From Brachybacterium phenoliresistens (GTDB lineage Bacteria > Actinomycetota > Actinomycetes > Actinomycetales > Dermabacteraceae), in assembly GCF_000576425.1 (NCBI RefSeq), contig NZ_KK069992.1, positions 62,001 to 126,000 of the forward strand: a stretch of 64,000 nucleotides of DNA. The letters are read 5' to 3'. The notes under the pieces are model-generated. The model did not search any database. It was not told the DNA's origin and worked only from the letters and a program-made list of their open reading frames with translations. Shown piece by piece: positions 1 to 9,129 of this stretch (position 1 is the stretch's first letter; every line of letters starts with the position of its first letter). The translations under genes were made by a program, and so were the position numbers.

Positions 1-244
1 GCACCGCCGTGCTCGCGGGGAAGCCGCAGCCGGTCAGCTCGGTGCTCTCCCCGGGCGCGATGGTCGAGGGGGAGACGGAGGCGCTGGGGTTCGAGCACAC
101 ATCGGGCAGGTCCGCGGGCGCCACGGCACCTGCCGTGGGCGCATGCTCGACGATCGCCACGGTGGCGGGGACCCCCGCGCAGGCGGCCACCAGCACGAGG
201 CCGGCGCCGAGGCGGGCGAAGGGCGGGCGCGGTCGCGTGAGCAC
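1..244 (-). CDS. Secreted or lipid-anchored protein, N-terminal part (gene leaves the window)
   Basis: A reading frame opens at a GTG at 244 and stays open to the left edge (81 codons visible, C-terminus missing). A GAGGAG ribosome site lies about 8 nt upstream. Residues 1-30 form a typical export signal: positive residues (RPRPPFAR) then a hydrophobic run. A VAAC sequence ending at Cys22 could be a lipobox, so lipoprotein or signal-peptidase-I cleavage are both possible. The mature part has the look of an actinobacterial Ig-like/IPT-type start (TIAPGESTELTGCGFPAST) with two more cysteines that may form a disulfide. Function is unknown. Confidence 0.6.
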   Translation of the reverse strand, partial: MLTRPRPPFARLGAGLVLVAACAGVPATVAIVEHAPTAGAVAPADLPDVCSNPSASVSPSTIAPGESTELTGCGFPASTAV

Positions 245-564
245 GATCCGTACTCCTCGGGGTCGTGGGGGAGAGGACCCTCGGCCACCGTCCGCCGCGT
301 GGTCCTCGCGGAGGGACGATCGGCCCGGAGCGCGCACGCGGCTCGTGCCGCGCGGACGGCACCGTGCCACCCAGGAAATCCTCCGTACACTCTAGAGGTC
401 GGCGTCCCGACGCTGAACCTGGTCGTCACCAGGGCCACACCAAGTCTTCGTCAACTCCTGCCGCCTGCGGCAGGGCCGGCGGAGCCGGTGCGGCAGCCTC
501 GCCGGGCCCGCCCGGCATCGCCGCGGCCGCGGCCCGCACGTCCGTCCCTGACCAGGAGGCTCAG
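245..564. other. Divergent intergenic region upstream of moxR operon
   Basis: 320 nt without a convincing gene, between the leftward secreted-protein gene and the rightward moxR operon. A TACACT box at 386-391 followed by TCTAGA is the best -10 candidate for moxR, which would leave a leader of about 170 nt. No clear -35 box, riboswitch or hairpin was recognised. Open frames crossing it lack the codon bias of the neighbours. Confidence 0.4.
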
Positions 565-1569
565 ATGCTCGAGGCCGTTCCCCAGGCGGACCAGGCGCTC
601 CTGACCGAGCCCGAGGCCCAGCGCATCGCCCGCACCGCCGCGGACGTCGTCCAGGAGGTCGCCCGGGTCGTGGAGGGCAAGCCCCGCGCGATCCGGCTGG
701 CCATGACGGTGCTCCTAGCCGACGGCCACCTCCTGCTCGAGGACGTCCCCGGCGTCGGCAAGACCCTGCTGGCCAAGGCCCTCGCCGCGGCGCTCGGCGC
801 CCGTCGCGCCCGCATCCAGTTCACCCCCGACCTGCTGCCGGGGGACGTCACCGGCGCGAGCGTGCTGGACCCCAGCACCGGCGCCTTCAGCTTCCGTCCC
901 GGCGCCGTGTTCACCCACATCCTGCTGGCCGACGAGATCAACCGCGCCTCGCCGAAGACGCAGTCCGCGCTGCTGGAGTCGATGGAGGAGCGCCAGGTCA
1001 GCGTCGACGGCGAGACCTACGTGCTCGAGAGCCCCTTCATGGTCGTCGCCACCGCGAACCCCGTGGAGATGGAGGGCACCTACCACCTGCCCGAGGCGCA
1101 GCGCGACCGCTTCCTCGCCCAGACCTCCCTGGGCTATCCCGCCCACGACGCCGAGCTGCGGATGCTCGCCGTGCAGACCGGGCCGCTGGCCGCCAGCGCC
1201 CGCGAGGCGTCCGACGAGATCCGCGCCCGCACCAGCCCCGAGCAGATCGCCGCGGACATCCGCGCCATCCGCCGCGTCCACGCCTCCCCGGCGCTGCTGG
1301 ACTACGTGGTGCGCCTGGCCGCCGGCACCCGCGACCACGGGCAGGTGGTCCTCGGCGCCTCGCCCCGCGCCACCGTGCACCTAGTGCGCATGCTCAAGGC
1401 CCATGCCGCCATGGAGGGCCGCGTCTTCGTCCTGCCCGAGGACGTGCGCGGCGTCATCGGCCCCGTGTGGCGCCATCGCCTGCACCTGGCCCCGCAGGCC
1501 CTCTCCCGCGGGGTGAGCGCGGCCGATGTCCTGCGCGACGTCCTCGCCTCGACCCCGCTGGAACGGTGA
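565..1569 (+). CDS. moxR: MoxR family AAA+ ATPase
   Basis: Cytoplasmic AAA+ ATPase of 334 aa, thought to act as a chaperone-like maturation factor for partner proteins encoded beside it. Walker A (GVGKT) is at residues 63-67, Walker B with the DE pair at about 123-124, followed by the MoxR-typical INRASPKTQSALLE segment, and a sensor region (VVATANPVE) near 160. I chose the ATG at 565 because AGGAGG lies just upstream; an in-frame ATG at 265 would add a poorly biased 100-residue extension. The stop overlaps the next start (GTGA). The neighbours, a DUF58 protein and a transglutaminase membrane protein, are the classic moxR trio of actinobacteria. Confidence 0.93.
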   Translation: MLEAVPQADQALLTEPEAQRIARTAADVVQEVARVVEGKPRAIRLAMTVLLADGHLLLEDVPGVGKTLLAKALAAALGARRARIQFTPDLLPGDVTGASVLDPSTGAFSFRPGAVFTHILLADEINRASPKTQSALLESMEERQVSVDGETYVLESPFMVVATANPVEMEGTYHLPEAQRDRFLAQTSLGYPAHDAELRMLAVQTGPLAASAREASDEIRARTSPEQIAADIRAIRRVHASPALLDYVVRLAAGTRDHGQVVLGASPRATVHLVRMLKAHAAMEGRVFVLPEDVRGVIGPVWRHRLHLAPQALSRGVSAADVLRDVLASTPLER

Positions 1570-2936
1570 GCCGCCGCGCCCGCAGCCGGGTGCCGCACCG
1601 CTCCCTGGTGCGGCCCACCGGCCGCGGGACCCTCGCGATCGTGCTCGCGCCGCTGCTCCTGCTGGGCGCCGAGGTCACGGGCCTGGCCCTGCTGCACTAC
1701 CTCGCCAGCGCGCTGCTGGTCGCGCTGGGCCTGTCGGGCCTGATGATCCTCCTCAGCGGGGTGCGTCTCGACCTCGAGCGCCGGGTGCAGGCCGATGCGG
1801 TCCGGGCCGGCGGCGCGGTCGACGTCCAGATGCGCCTGGTCCCGACCGCCCTGTTCGCCCGCGTGCCGCTGGGCCGCGGGGTGGTGCGCTCCTACCTGCC
1901 GGCCGCCCTCGGCGGCCACGGCGACCTGCCGCTCGCGCCGAGCATGCCGCACAGCCTGGTGGTGCGCCGCCGCGGAGTGCACGAGCTGGGCCCGTGCGGG
2001 ATCCTCGTGCGGGACGTGCTGGGCCTGTTCCACCTGCGCCGCATCGTCCCGGCGCCCGCGCAGGTCGTCGGCCTGCCCGCGGTGGAGGAGATCGACCTCG
2101 TCCTCGCGCAGCGCCTGGGGCGCGCCCTCGGCGACTCCGCCTCCGCCGGCTCCCGGGCCCAGGGGGACCCGGGGCCCATCGCCCGGGTGTACGTCCCCGG
2201 CGACGACATCCGCCGCATGCACTGGAAGGCCAGCGCCCGCACCGGGCGCCTCATGACCCGTGAGGACGAGCCGTCCACCAGCGTGAACGCCCTCATCGTC
2301 CTGGACACCCGCGCCCCGGCCGGGCCCTTCCCGCCCGCGATGGAGGAGGCGATCGCCCGCGCCCAGGACCGCGCCGTCGACCACGCCGCCACCGCCCTGC
2401 TGGCCCTGCGCGGCCAGGGGTACGACGTGACGGTGCTCGACGCGAGCGGGGACCGCATCGTCGCCGCGGGGCGCGAGCACCCCCTCGGCGCCTCCGCCGC
2501 CGGCGGCTCCGGACGGTACGGGGCGGGCGCCGCCTCGGGCGGGTCCGGCGGGATCGCGCACCACGGGGCGCAGGCCGATGCGATCTCCGCCCACGCCGCC
2601 CTGCTGGCCCTGGCCGCCGTCGGCTTCGGCGACACCGACGAGCACCGCGACCCCCACCAGGGGGCGCCGGGACCCGTCGCGGTGGCGCTGGCCATCGGCG
2701 CCGGCGACGGCGAGGCCTTCGCCGACCTGGACCTGGACCGCTTCGCCGGCAGCGCCCCGCGCCGCCTGGCCCTCGCCGTCCTGCCCGAGCCGCGCCCCGG
2801 CCGCGGACCGGCCGACGTCGAGGTCGCCGGCGGCGGCGCGCGCGGCAGCTGGCGCCGCGTCGAGGCCGGCTGCGAGGCGAGCCTCCGCGAGATCCTTCGG
2901 GCCGTGGCCGATGCCGGCATCGGAGCGGCGCGATGA
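1566..2936 (+). CDS. DUF58 domain protein (MoxR partner)
   Basis: 456 aa, starting at a GTG that overlaps the moxR stop. Two hydrophobic segments between residues 18 and 65 anchor it in the membrane. The DUF58 core is visible around residues 195-245, with the conserved block RVYVPGDDIRRMHWKASA and the following TREDEPS. The C-terminal part resembles the von Willebrand A-like fold seen in this family, but is Gly/Ala rich around residues 315-345. In known moxR loci such proteins are proposed substrates or partners of the ATPase. It overlaps the transglutaminase gene by ATGA, so the three genes are almost certainly co-translated. Confidence 0.88.
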   Translation: MSRRARSRVPHRSLVRPTGRGTLAIVLAPLLLLGAEVTGLALLHYLASALLVALGLSGLMILLSGVRLDLERRVQADAVRAGGAVDVQMRLVPTALFARVPLGRGVVRSYLPAALGGHGDLPLAPSMPHSLVVRRRGVHELGPCGILVRDVLGLFHLRRIVPAPAQVVGLPAVEEIDLVLAQRLGRALGDSASAGSRAQGDPGPIARVYVPGDDIRRMHWKASARTGRLMTREDEPSTSVNALIVLDTRAPAGPFPPAMEEAIARAQDRAVDHAATALLALRGQGYDVTVLDASGDRIVAAGREHPLGASAAGGSGRYGAGAASGGSGGIAHHGAQADAISAHAALLALAAVGFGDTDEHRDPHQGAPGPVAVALAIGAGDGEAFADLDLDRFAGSAPRRLALAVLPEPRPGRGPADVEVAGGGARGSWRRVEAGCEASLREILRAVADAGIGAAR

Positions 2937-5509
2937 GCCCGCTGCTGGGCCGCCCCGCCCCCGATCCCGCCGCCGCGCTCGCCCGCGGCGGGATCCTCGC
3001 CGTCGCCACCCTGCTCGCCTGGACGCCGCTGTCGCTGCTGTTCACCGCCCCCTCCTGGTGGTTCGTGCCGCTGTGCAGCACGATCGCGGTGCTCGGCATC
3101 GGCGCGCTGGCCCGCGCCCTCGTGCCCATCCCGGCGCTGGTCCCCGTCATCCACCTCGGCACGGTGCTGGCGGTGACCGTCTTCGCCGAGCTCACCACCG
3201 GGGTGCTCGAGGCCCAGCACCGCATCGTCGCCCCCGGCACGGGGCTGCTCGACGCCCAGGTCGCCGTGCTGCGCGCGGGCATCGAGGAGATCGGCGGGGG
3301 CCGCGCCCCGGTGGACCTCACCGGTCCCGGCCAGGTGGTCCTGACCCTCGCGGTCTCCCTCGTGGTGGTGGTGCTGGACCTGCTGTTCCTCGACCTGGGC
3401 TGGCACACCCCCACCGGGTTCCTGCTGCTGGCCCTCATGCTGGTGCCCGCGCTCATGTACCCGGCGGGCGGGCCCTGGTGGACGGCGACCGGGCCGCTGG
3501 CCGGCGCCCTGATCGTGTTCGCCGCGCGCACCCTCCACGCCGACGGCTCCTACCTCCACGGCGACGAACGGCCCCACACCGGGCCCCTCAGCCGCCGCAC
3601 CGCCGTCACCGCGCTGACCGCCGGGACCATCGGCGCGGTCCTCGCCGGGGCTCCGATGCTCTCCGCGATCCTGCCGCGGCCGGTGCGCCCGCTGCTGCCG
3701 CTGGACATCGACACCATCAACGCCTGGCGCGGCCAGGAGGCCACCGATCTCGGCGCCGTGATGATCGACGACTCGATCTCGGTGCGCCGCGACCTCATGC
3801 GCCGCGGCGAGGCGGAGGTGCTGCGCATGACGGTCACCGGCGGCGACCCCGACTACCTGCGCCTGCACACCCTGACCCGCTTCGACGGGGCGAGCTTCCG
3901 TCGCGGCGACGGCTGGGCCGCAGGCGGCGCGGGGGACCAGCTGCCCGCGGCGTTCACGGACCGCCGCCTGGCCGGGGGCCCTCCGGCCGATGCGATCACC
4001 TACCAGGTCTCCCTCACCTCCCTGCAGGGCGACGCGCTGCCCGCCCCGCCGGCCATCGGCTGGTACAGCACCCCGCTGGACGGGCGGATCGCCGCCGCCG
4101 GGGCGGCCGACGGCACCCTCCTGCTCGAAGACGGCGTCCAGGACCTCAGCGGCGTCGCGTACGAGGTCGCCTCCCGCCCCTCCGGGAGCACGGCCGCGCA
4201 GCTGCGGGCCCTGAGCACCTCGGCGTTCACCGAGCCCTTCGACGCCGGCTATCTCGCCGGGGACGTCCCGCAGATGATCGCCGACCTCGCCGAACAGGTC
4301 GCCGCGGACGCGGGCGCCGCCGGCGCCTACGACACCGCCCGCGCCTTCGTTGCGTTCTTCCACGCCGAGTTCGACTACTCGCTGTCGGTGACCACGCCGC
4401 CCGGCAGCGACCCCATCGCCTCCTTCCTCACCGAGCGGATCGGCTACTGCGAGCAGTTCGCCGCGACCTTCGCGCTGATGATGGACGCGCGCGGCTATCC
4501 CACCCGCGTCGCCATCGGCTTCACCGCCGGCACGGAGGACGGCGAGGAGCGCACCGTCACCAACCACAACGCCCACGCCTGGCCCGAGGTCTGGTTCGGG
4601 GCCGAGCACGGCTGGGTGCGCTTCGAGCCGACCCCGCCGTCGGCCGGCAGCGGCACCAGCGCTCCCGGGCATGAGGACGAGGACGCCCCCGCCGAGGAGA
4701 CGACCCCCGCGACGGCGCCCAGCGCCGAGCAGACCACCGCGCCCGTCGAGCAGACCTCGAGCGCCTCCGAGACGCCCTCCGAGTCCGCGAGCACCGCCTC
4801 CGAGGGCGGCGGCACCGACCCCGGCGGCGACGCGGGGGACGGGGACGGCGAGGGGCCGGGGACCGGCGCCCTGGTCCTGGGCGGGGCGCTGCTCGGCGGC
4901 GCCGGCCTCGGCGGCGGCCTCCTGTGGCGCGCGCGGCACCGGGCCCGTGCCCGCGACGCCCGCTGGGCGGGCCTCGGCCCGGTGGCGGACGGGACCGACG
5001 GGCAGGCCGAGGCGAGGGCCGGGGCCGAGGCGGAGGCCGGAGCCGAGGCGGAGGCCGGGGGCGAGGCGGAGGCCGGGGCCGACGCCGAGGCGGTGCGCCG
5101 CGCCGCCGCCCAGCTCGCCTGGGAGGAGATCGGGCAGGCCATCGTCCACCGCCGCCGGGCCATCCGGCTGCTGGGCTGGACGGGCCGCTGGGGACGGCCC
5201 CCCGGCGACCTCGAGCTGGATGCGACCCTCACGCCGAGCCGCGCCCTGGAGGCGATGCTGGACCGCCTCGCCACCCTGGGCCGATGGGCCGGCCGCGGAT
5301 CCGAGGCCGCGGTCGTCACGGCCCGCCACCACGAGGCGGCCGCCCGCATCGGCGCCGCCCTCGAGGCCTCCCGCTACGCACCCCCTCCGGTGCCGCGGGC
5401 GGCGAGCACCGCCGCGACCCGCCGGTCCCACGCCGCGCCCACCGCGGATCCCCGCGCCGCGCTGCGTGAGGACGCGGACCTCCTCCTCGCCCTCATCCGC
5501 AGCCTCTGA
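2933..5509 (+). CDS. TgpA-like membrane transglutaminase-domain protein
   Basis: 858 aa. About five or six membrane segments fill residues 15-240, followed by an extracytoplasmic domain with a transglutaminase-like core: Cys506 in GYCEQF, His548 in NHNAHAWPE, and an acidic residue near 565 in VRFEPTP (Glu where many papain-like folds have Asp). A Thr/Ser/Glu-rich linker (about 580-640) leads to another membrane segment near 645-665 and a cytoplasmic DUF4129-like tail. The tail begins with an Ala/Glu/Gly repeat (about 690-720). Third gene of the moxR operon. Proposed to act on cell-surface proteins; the substrate is unknown. It is much longer than single-domain transglutaminases but normal for this family. 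Confidence 0.88.
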   Translation: MSPLLGRPAPDPAAALARGGILAVATLLAWTPLSLLFTAPSWWFVPLCSTIAVLGIGALARALVPIPALVPVIHLGTVLAVTVFAELTTGVLEAQHRIVAPGTGLLDAQVAVLRAGIEEIGGGRAPVDLTGPGQVVLTLAVSLVVVVLDLLFLDLGWHTPTGFLLLALMLVPALMYPAGGPWWTATGPLAGALIVFAARTLHADGSYLHGDERPHTGPLSRRTAVTALTAGTIGAVLAGAPMLSAILPRPVRPLLPLDIDTINAWRGQEATDLGAVMIDDSISVRRDLMRRGEAEVLRMTVTGGDPDYLRLHTLTRFDGASFRRGDGWAAGGAGDQLPAAFTDRRLAGGPPADAITYQVSLTSLQGDALPAPPAIGWYSTPLDGRIAAAGAADGTLLLEDGVQDLSGVAYEVASRPSGSTAAQLRALSTSAFTEPFDAGYLAGDVPQMIADLAEQVAADAGAAGAYDTARAFVAFFHAEFDYSLSVTTPPGSDPIASFLTERIGYCEQFAATFALMMDARGYPTRVAIGFTAGTEDGEERTVTNHNAHAWPEVWFGAEHGWVRFEPTPPSAGSGTSAPGHEDEDAPAEETTPATAPSAEQTTAPVEQTSSASETPSESASTASEGGGTDPGGDAGDGDGEGPGTGALVLGGALLGGAGLGGGLLWRARHRARARDARWAGLGPVADGTDGQAEARAGAEAEAGAEAEAGGEAEAGADAEAVRRAAAQLAWEEIGQAIVHRRRAIRLLGWTGRWGRPPGDLELDATLTPSRALEAMLDRLATLGRWAGRGSEAAVVTARHHEAAARIGAALEASRYAPPPVPRAASTAATRRSHAAPTADPRAALREDADLLLALIRSL
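5008..5090 (+). repeat. In-frame minisatellite in the transglutaminase gene
   Basis: Imperfect 18-bp units (core GCCGGGGCCGAGGCGGAG) repeat about four times and encode Glu-Ala-Glu-Ala-Gly-Ala type sextets. The unit is a multiple of three, so length changes would keep the frame. It lies just after the last membrane segment, in the start of the cytoplasmic tail. Confidence 0.75.
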
Positions 5510-5591
5510 CGCTCCCCGCCCCGGCCGTCGGCCGCTCCGAGCGCCGCCGACCCGCCCGTGACCTGCGGTCGGGGCCCGGCCGCAGCAGGCG

Positions 5592-5604
5592 TATGCTCTC
5601 CGGC
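5592..5604 (+). promoter_or_regulatory. Leaderless promoter of ktrB
   Basis: TATGCT at 5592-5597, then 7 nt, then the GTG at 5605. The spacing equals a normal -10 to +1 distance, so transcription would begin at the start codon. The ATG at 5593 would lie inside this box, which is why I prefer the GTG. Confidence 0.5.
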
Positions 5605-7008
5605 GTGCTCTCCCCCCGCAGCGCTCCGTCCCGGGATCCGCAGCCCGCGCGATCCGACGCCCCGACCCGAGGCCCCGGCTCGGTGCGGCGCTGGATGCGA
5701 TCCCCGGCGCGGCTGATCACGGCCGGCACCGCCATGATCCTCACCGCCGGCACCGCCGCGCTGATGATGCCCTTCACCCGCATCGGCGAGCACGCCCCGC
5801 CGCTGGTGGACGCCCTGTTCACCGCCGCCTCGGCGCTGTGCGTGACCGGGCTGATCACCGTCGACACCGCGACCTACTGGTCCCCGGCCGGGCAGCTCGT
5901 GATCATGGTGCTGATCCAGATCGGCGGGCTCGGCGTGATGACCCTGTCGACGCTGCTCGCGGTGCTCACCGTGCGCCGCATCGGCGTGCGCACCCGCGCC
6001 GCGATCGCGCAGTCCAGCGCCGGGACCCTGCAGGACGCGCCCGCGATCATCGGCCGCATCCTCGCCATCAGCTTCGCCGTCGAGGCGGTGATCGCCGCGG
6101 TGCTGGTGGTGCGCTACCTCCTGGACGGGATGAGCGCGGGCACCGCCCTGTTCCGCGGGGCGTTCCTGGCCGTCTCCGCCTTCAACAACGCCGGGTTCGC
6201 GCTGGACAGCGACAGCCTCATCGGCGAGAACTCCGATCCGTTCATCCTCGCCCCGGTCATGGTCGCGGTGGTGCTCGGCGGCATCGGCTTCCCCGTGATC
6301 GTGGAGATGCTGCGGCGCTTCCGCACGCCGCGCCGCTGGAGCCTGACCACCAAGCTCACGCTCACCGGGACCGCGGTGCTGCTCGGCGCGGGCACCGTGC
6401 TGACCCTCGCCCTGGAGAGCTCCAACTCCGCCACCCTGGGGTCGATGTCCTGGGGCGACCGCCTGTGGAACGCCGTCTTCCACTCGGTGGTCTCGCGCAC
6501 CGCCGGCTTCAACGCCATCGACACCTCCGCGATGCGCCCGGAGTCGTGGCTGGGCACGGACGTGCTCATGATGATCGGCGGAGGCTCCGGCGGCACCGCC
6601 GGCGGCATGAAGGTCACCACCGTCATGGTGCTGCTGCTGATCATCCGCAGCGAGCTGCGCGGGGACCCCTTCGTGGTGGCCTTCGGCAAGCGGCTCTCCC
6701 GTGCCGTGCACCGCGAGGTCATCACCGTCGTCGGGCTGATGGGCGCGCTGGTGGCGGTGTCGACCTTCGTCGTGATGGTCCTCGAGTCGATCCCCTTCGA
6801 CCGGGTGCTGTTCGAGGTCACCTCGGCGCTGTCCACCACCGGACTGTCCACCGGCATCACGGCGGATCTCTCGCCGGTGTCGAAGATCCTGCTGGTGGGG
6901 CTGATGATCATCGGCCGCGTCGGCCCGATCACCCTGGGCACGGCGCTCGCGCTGCGCCGCCGCCCGCTGCTGTTCGAACCTCCCAAGGAAAGGCCGACCA
7001 TTGGCTAG
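5605..7008 (+). CDS. ktrB: K+ transporter membrane subunit (KtrB/TrkH family)
   Basis: 467 aa from the GTG at 5605 (an ATG at 5593 is the alternative). Integral membrane protein of the Trk/Ktr superfamily that forms the K+ pathway. All four pore-loop repeats are visible: SALCVTGL, NNAGFAL, SRTAGFN and SALSTTGLSTG. The third inter-membrane loop is glycine-rich (GGGSGGTAGGMKVTT), as in KtrB, and the C-terminus has the IGRVGPITLG motif. The length fits KtrB (about 450 aa). It overlaps the regulatory subunit gene by 8 nt. Residues 1-35 are a Ser/Pro/Arg-rich cytoplasmic tail. Confidence 0.9.
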   Translation: MLSPRSAPSRDPQPARSDAPTRGPGSVRRWMRSPARLITAGTAMILTAGTAALMMPFTRIGEHAPPLVDALFTAASALCVTGLITVDTATYWSPAGQLVIMVLIQIGGLGVMTLSTLLAVLTVRRIGVRTRAAIAQSSAGTLQDAPAIIGRILAISFAVEAVIAAVLVVRYLLDGMSAGTALFRGAFLAVSAFNNAGFALDSDSLIGENSDPFILAPVMVAVVLGGIGFPVIVEMLRRFRTPRRWSLTTKLTLTGTAVLLGAGTVLTLALESSNSATLGSMSWGDRLWNAVFHSVVSRTAGFNAIDTSAMRPESWLGTDVLMMIGGGSGGTAGGMKVTTVMVLLLIIRSELRGDPFVVAFGKRLSRAVHREVITVVGLMGALVAVSTFVVMVLESIPFDRVLFEVTSALSTTGLSTGITADLSPVSKILLVGLMIIGRVGPITLGTALALRRRPLLFEPPKERPTIG

Positions 7009-7696
7009 GAACACCTCATCGCGTCGCGGGACGTCCGATCCCGCGCAGATCCGCTCCGTCGCCGTGCTGGGCCTGGGCCGCTTCGGCTCCTCCCTCGCCC
7101 TCGAGCTCGAGTCCCAGGGCATCGAGGTGCTGGGCGTCGACGCCGACGAGGAGATCGTCCAGGAGCTCAGCGAGGACCTCAACTACGCCGCGCGCGCCGA
7201 CATCTCCCGCGCGGACGCCCTCGCGCAGCTGGGCGTCGCGGAGATGGACCGGGTCGTCGTCGCCGTCGGCAGCCGCATCGAGACCAGCGTGCTGACCTGC
7301 TCGCACCTTCTGCGCGCCGGGGTCACCGGGCTGTGGGCGAAGGCCGATTCGACCGCCCACGAGCAGATCCTCGCGCAGCTGGGCGTCGAGCACGTGATCA
7401 GCCCGCAGGCCGCCATGGGGCGGCGCGTCGCGCACCTGCTGGCCGACTCCGCGCAGGACTGGACCGACTACGGCGGCGGCTTCGTGATGGGGCGCTTCGC
7501 CGCCCCCACCTCGCTGATCCACCGCATGGCCGCCGATGCCGGCATCGAGCAGGACTTCGGGGTGCGGATCGTCGCGCGCCGCGCCATGGGCGGCCGATGG
7601 GAGTACGTCGCGGCGCAGACCGTGTACGCCCCCGGCGACGAGCTCATCGTCGCCGGGAACTACAAGGACATGGAGCGGTTCGGCCGGGAGGCCTGA
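7001..7696 (+). CDS. ktrA: K+ uptake regulatory subunit, RCK domain (KtrA/TrkA)
   Basis: 231 aa cytoplasmic gating subunit that binds nucleotides and controls the KtrB pore. It starts at a TTG at 7001, supported by AAGGAAAGG just upstream and by the overlap with ktrB. A Rossmann RCK_N domain opens with GLGRFGSSLA (about residues 23-32), the acidic end of beta-2 is VDADEE, and an RCK_C domain covers about residues 150-228 (ending VYAPGDELIVAG). The usual KtrA length is 220-225 aa. Co-transcription and coupled translation with ktrB are clear. Confidence 0.9.
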   Translation: MARNTSSRRGTSDPAQIRSVAVLGLGRFGSSLALELESQGIEVLGVDADEEIVQELSEDLNYAARADISRADALAQLGVAEMDRVVVAVGSRIETSVLTCSHLLRAGVTGLWAKADSTAHEQILAQLGVEHVISPQAAMGRRVAHLLADSAQDWTDYGGGFVMGRFAAPTSLIHRMAADAGIEQDFGVRIVARRAMGGRWEYVAAQTVYAPGDELIVAGNYKDMERFGREA

Positions 7697-7761
7697 GCAC
7701 CGCGCGGCGCGTCGATCCTCGGCGTCGCGCGGGCGGGGCCGGCCCGTGGCCGCTGCCGGGG

Positions 7762-9129
7762 TCAGGCGCCCTGCGCGCCCTCTCCGAAGCGGCGCTGGCG
7801 GGCGGCCTCCTCGAACTGGCGGGCGGCCTTGAGGGAGTCCACCTCGCCGACCACGGGGTTCGGCTGGTGGGTGGCGCGGGTCCCGCTGTACAGCGACAGC
7901 AGGTTCATGGCGACGGCGCGCTGGTTGCGGTGGCCCAGCAGCTTGCCGACGTGCACGCCCAGCCACGCCATCCAGCCCACGGAGCCGGAGAGGTCCGGGA
8001 AGTGGGGGATCTCCGCGATCGCGGCATGGCGGCCGATGGTCGCCATCGTGCCCAGATCCAGGTACCGGAACGGCTTCGGCTGCTGGCCGCGGACATCGGC
8101 CGTGATGGAGCGGGCCACCGCCTGACCCATCTGGATGGCCGGCTGCGCCAGCTGCGGCAGCTCGTCGTCCTGGGCGGCGATGTCGCCGGCGGCGTAGACG
8201 CCGGGGAAGCCCTGGACCTGCAGGGTGTCGTCCACGAGGATGCGGCCGCGCTTGTTCTGCGGCAGGCCCCACTCCTTGACCATGTCGGGCACGCCGACCC
8301 CGGCCGCCCAGATGGTGATGTCCGATTCGAGGACGGAGTCGTCGTCCAGGATCACGTGGTCGTAGCCCACGGACTTCACGCCGTGGCCCAGGCACAGCGT
8401 GACGCCGCGTTCGCGCAGCTCATCGGCCGCGTACTGGCGGAAGGTCTCGCGGAACTCCTTGATGAGCTCGGTGCCGCGCTGCAGCAGGGTGATCTGCAGG
8501 GTGCCCGGGTCCATCTCCGGGTAGAGGATGTCCAGCTCCTGCTGGCGGAAGTCCGCCAGGGCGCCGGCGATCTCGACGCCGGTGGGCCCGCCGCCGACGA
8601 TCGACACGTTCAGGCGGTCGCTGCCGCGCTGGCGGCTGGCGCGCTCGAGCTCGGAGAAGACGCGGTCGCGGATCGCGAGGGCCTGCGAGCGCGTGTACAT
8701 CGGCATCGCGTGCTCCTCGGCGCCCGGGGTGCCGAAGTAGGTGGTGGTCGCGCCGTTTGCGATCACGAGGTAGTCGTAGTGGAGCTTCTTCTCGCCGACG
8801 CCGCCGCCGTCGATGCAGACGTACTTCTCCTCCGGGTTCACGCCGAGGATCTCGCCCTGCTGGTAGCGCATGTTGGGCACCTTCAGCGAGAGCCCGCGCA
8901 GGAACATGGTGACGTCCCCGGGGTTCAGGCCGGCGGTGGCCACCTGGTAGAGGAGGGGCTGGAAGGTCTTGTAGACGTTGCGGTCCACGAGGGTGACGCG
9001 CACCCGGGTGTCCCGCAGGCCGAGGACGGCGTTCGCGCCGGCGAAGCCGCCGCCCAGGATCACGACATGGGGCCAGCTGGCACCGTCCTTCGCAGGAACG
9101 ATGGGTCGGCGACCGAAGAGCGACAGCAC
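7762..9129 (-). CDS. ndh: Type II NADH dehydrogenase (NDH-2)
   Basis: 455 aa flavoprotein that oxidises NADH and reduces quinone at the inner face of the membrane without pumping protons. FAD-binding GGGFAG is at residues 26-31, the NADH-binding GGGPTGVEIAG is near 180, and the second FAD motif VYAAGDIA is near 315. A C-terminal hydrophobic helix around MAWLGVHVGKLLGH fits membrane attachment. The start is GTG 9129, six nt after AAGGAG. Long open frames on this strand continue far upstream through other genes; they are antisense shadows. It converges with ktrA, 65 nt away. Confidence 0.92.
   Translation of the reverse strand: MLSLFGRRPIVPAKDGASWPHVVILGGGFAGANAVLGLRDTRVRVTLVDRNVYKTFQPLLYQVATAGLNPGDVTMFLRGLSLKVPNMRYQQGEILGVNPEEKYVCIDGGGVGEKKLHYDYLVIANGATTTYFGTPGAEEHAMPMYTRSQALAIRDRVFSELERASRQRGSDRLNVSIVGGGPTGVEIAGALADFRQQELDILYPEMDPGTLQITLLQRGTELIKEFRETFRQYAADELRERGVTLCLGHGVKSVGYDHVILDDDSVLESDITIWAAGVGVPDMVKEWGLPQNKRGRILVDDTLQVQGFPGVYAAGDIAAQDDELPQLAQPAIQMGQAVARSITADVRGQQPKPFRYLDLGTMATIGRHAAIAEIPHFPDLSGSVGWMAWLGVHVGKLLGHRNQRAVAMNLLSLYSGTRATHQPNPVVGEVDSLKAARQFEEAARQRRFGEGAQGA

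Noticed and set aside
1892-5431. Long minus-strand open frame opposite DUF58 and transglutaminase genes
   Set aside because: Gly/Ala/Arg-rich shadow of two clearly real genes on the plus strand.
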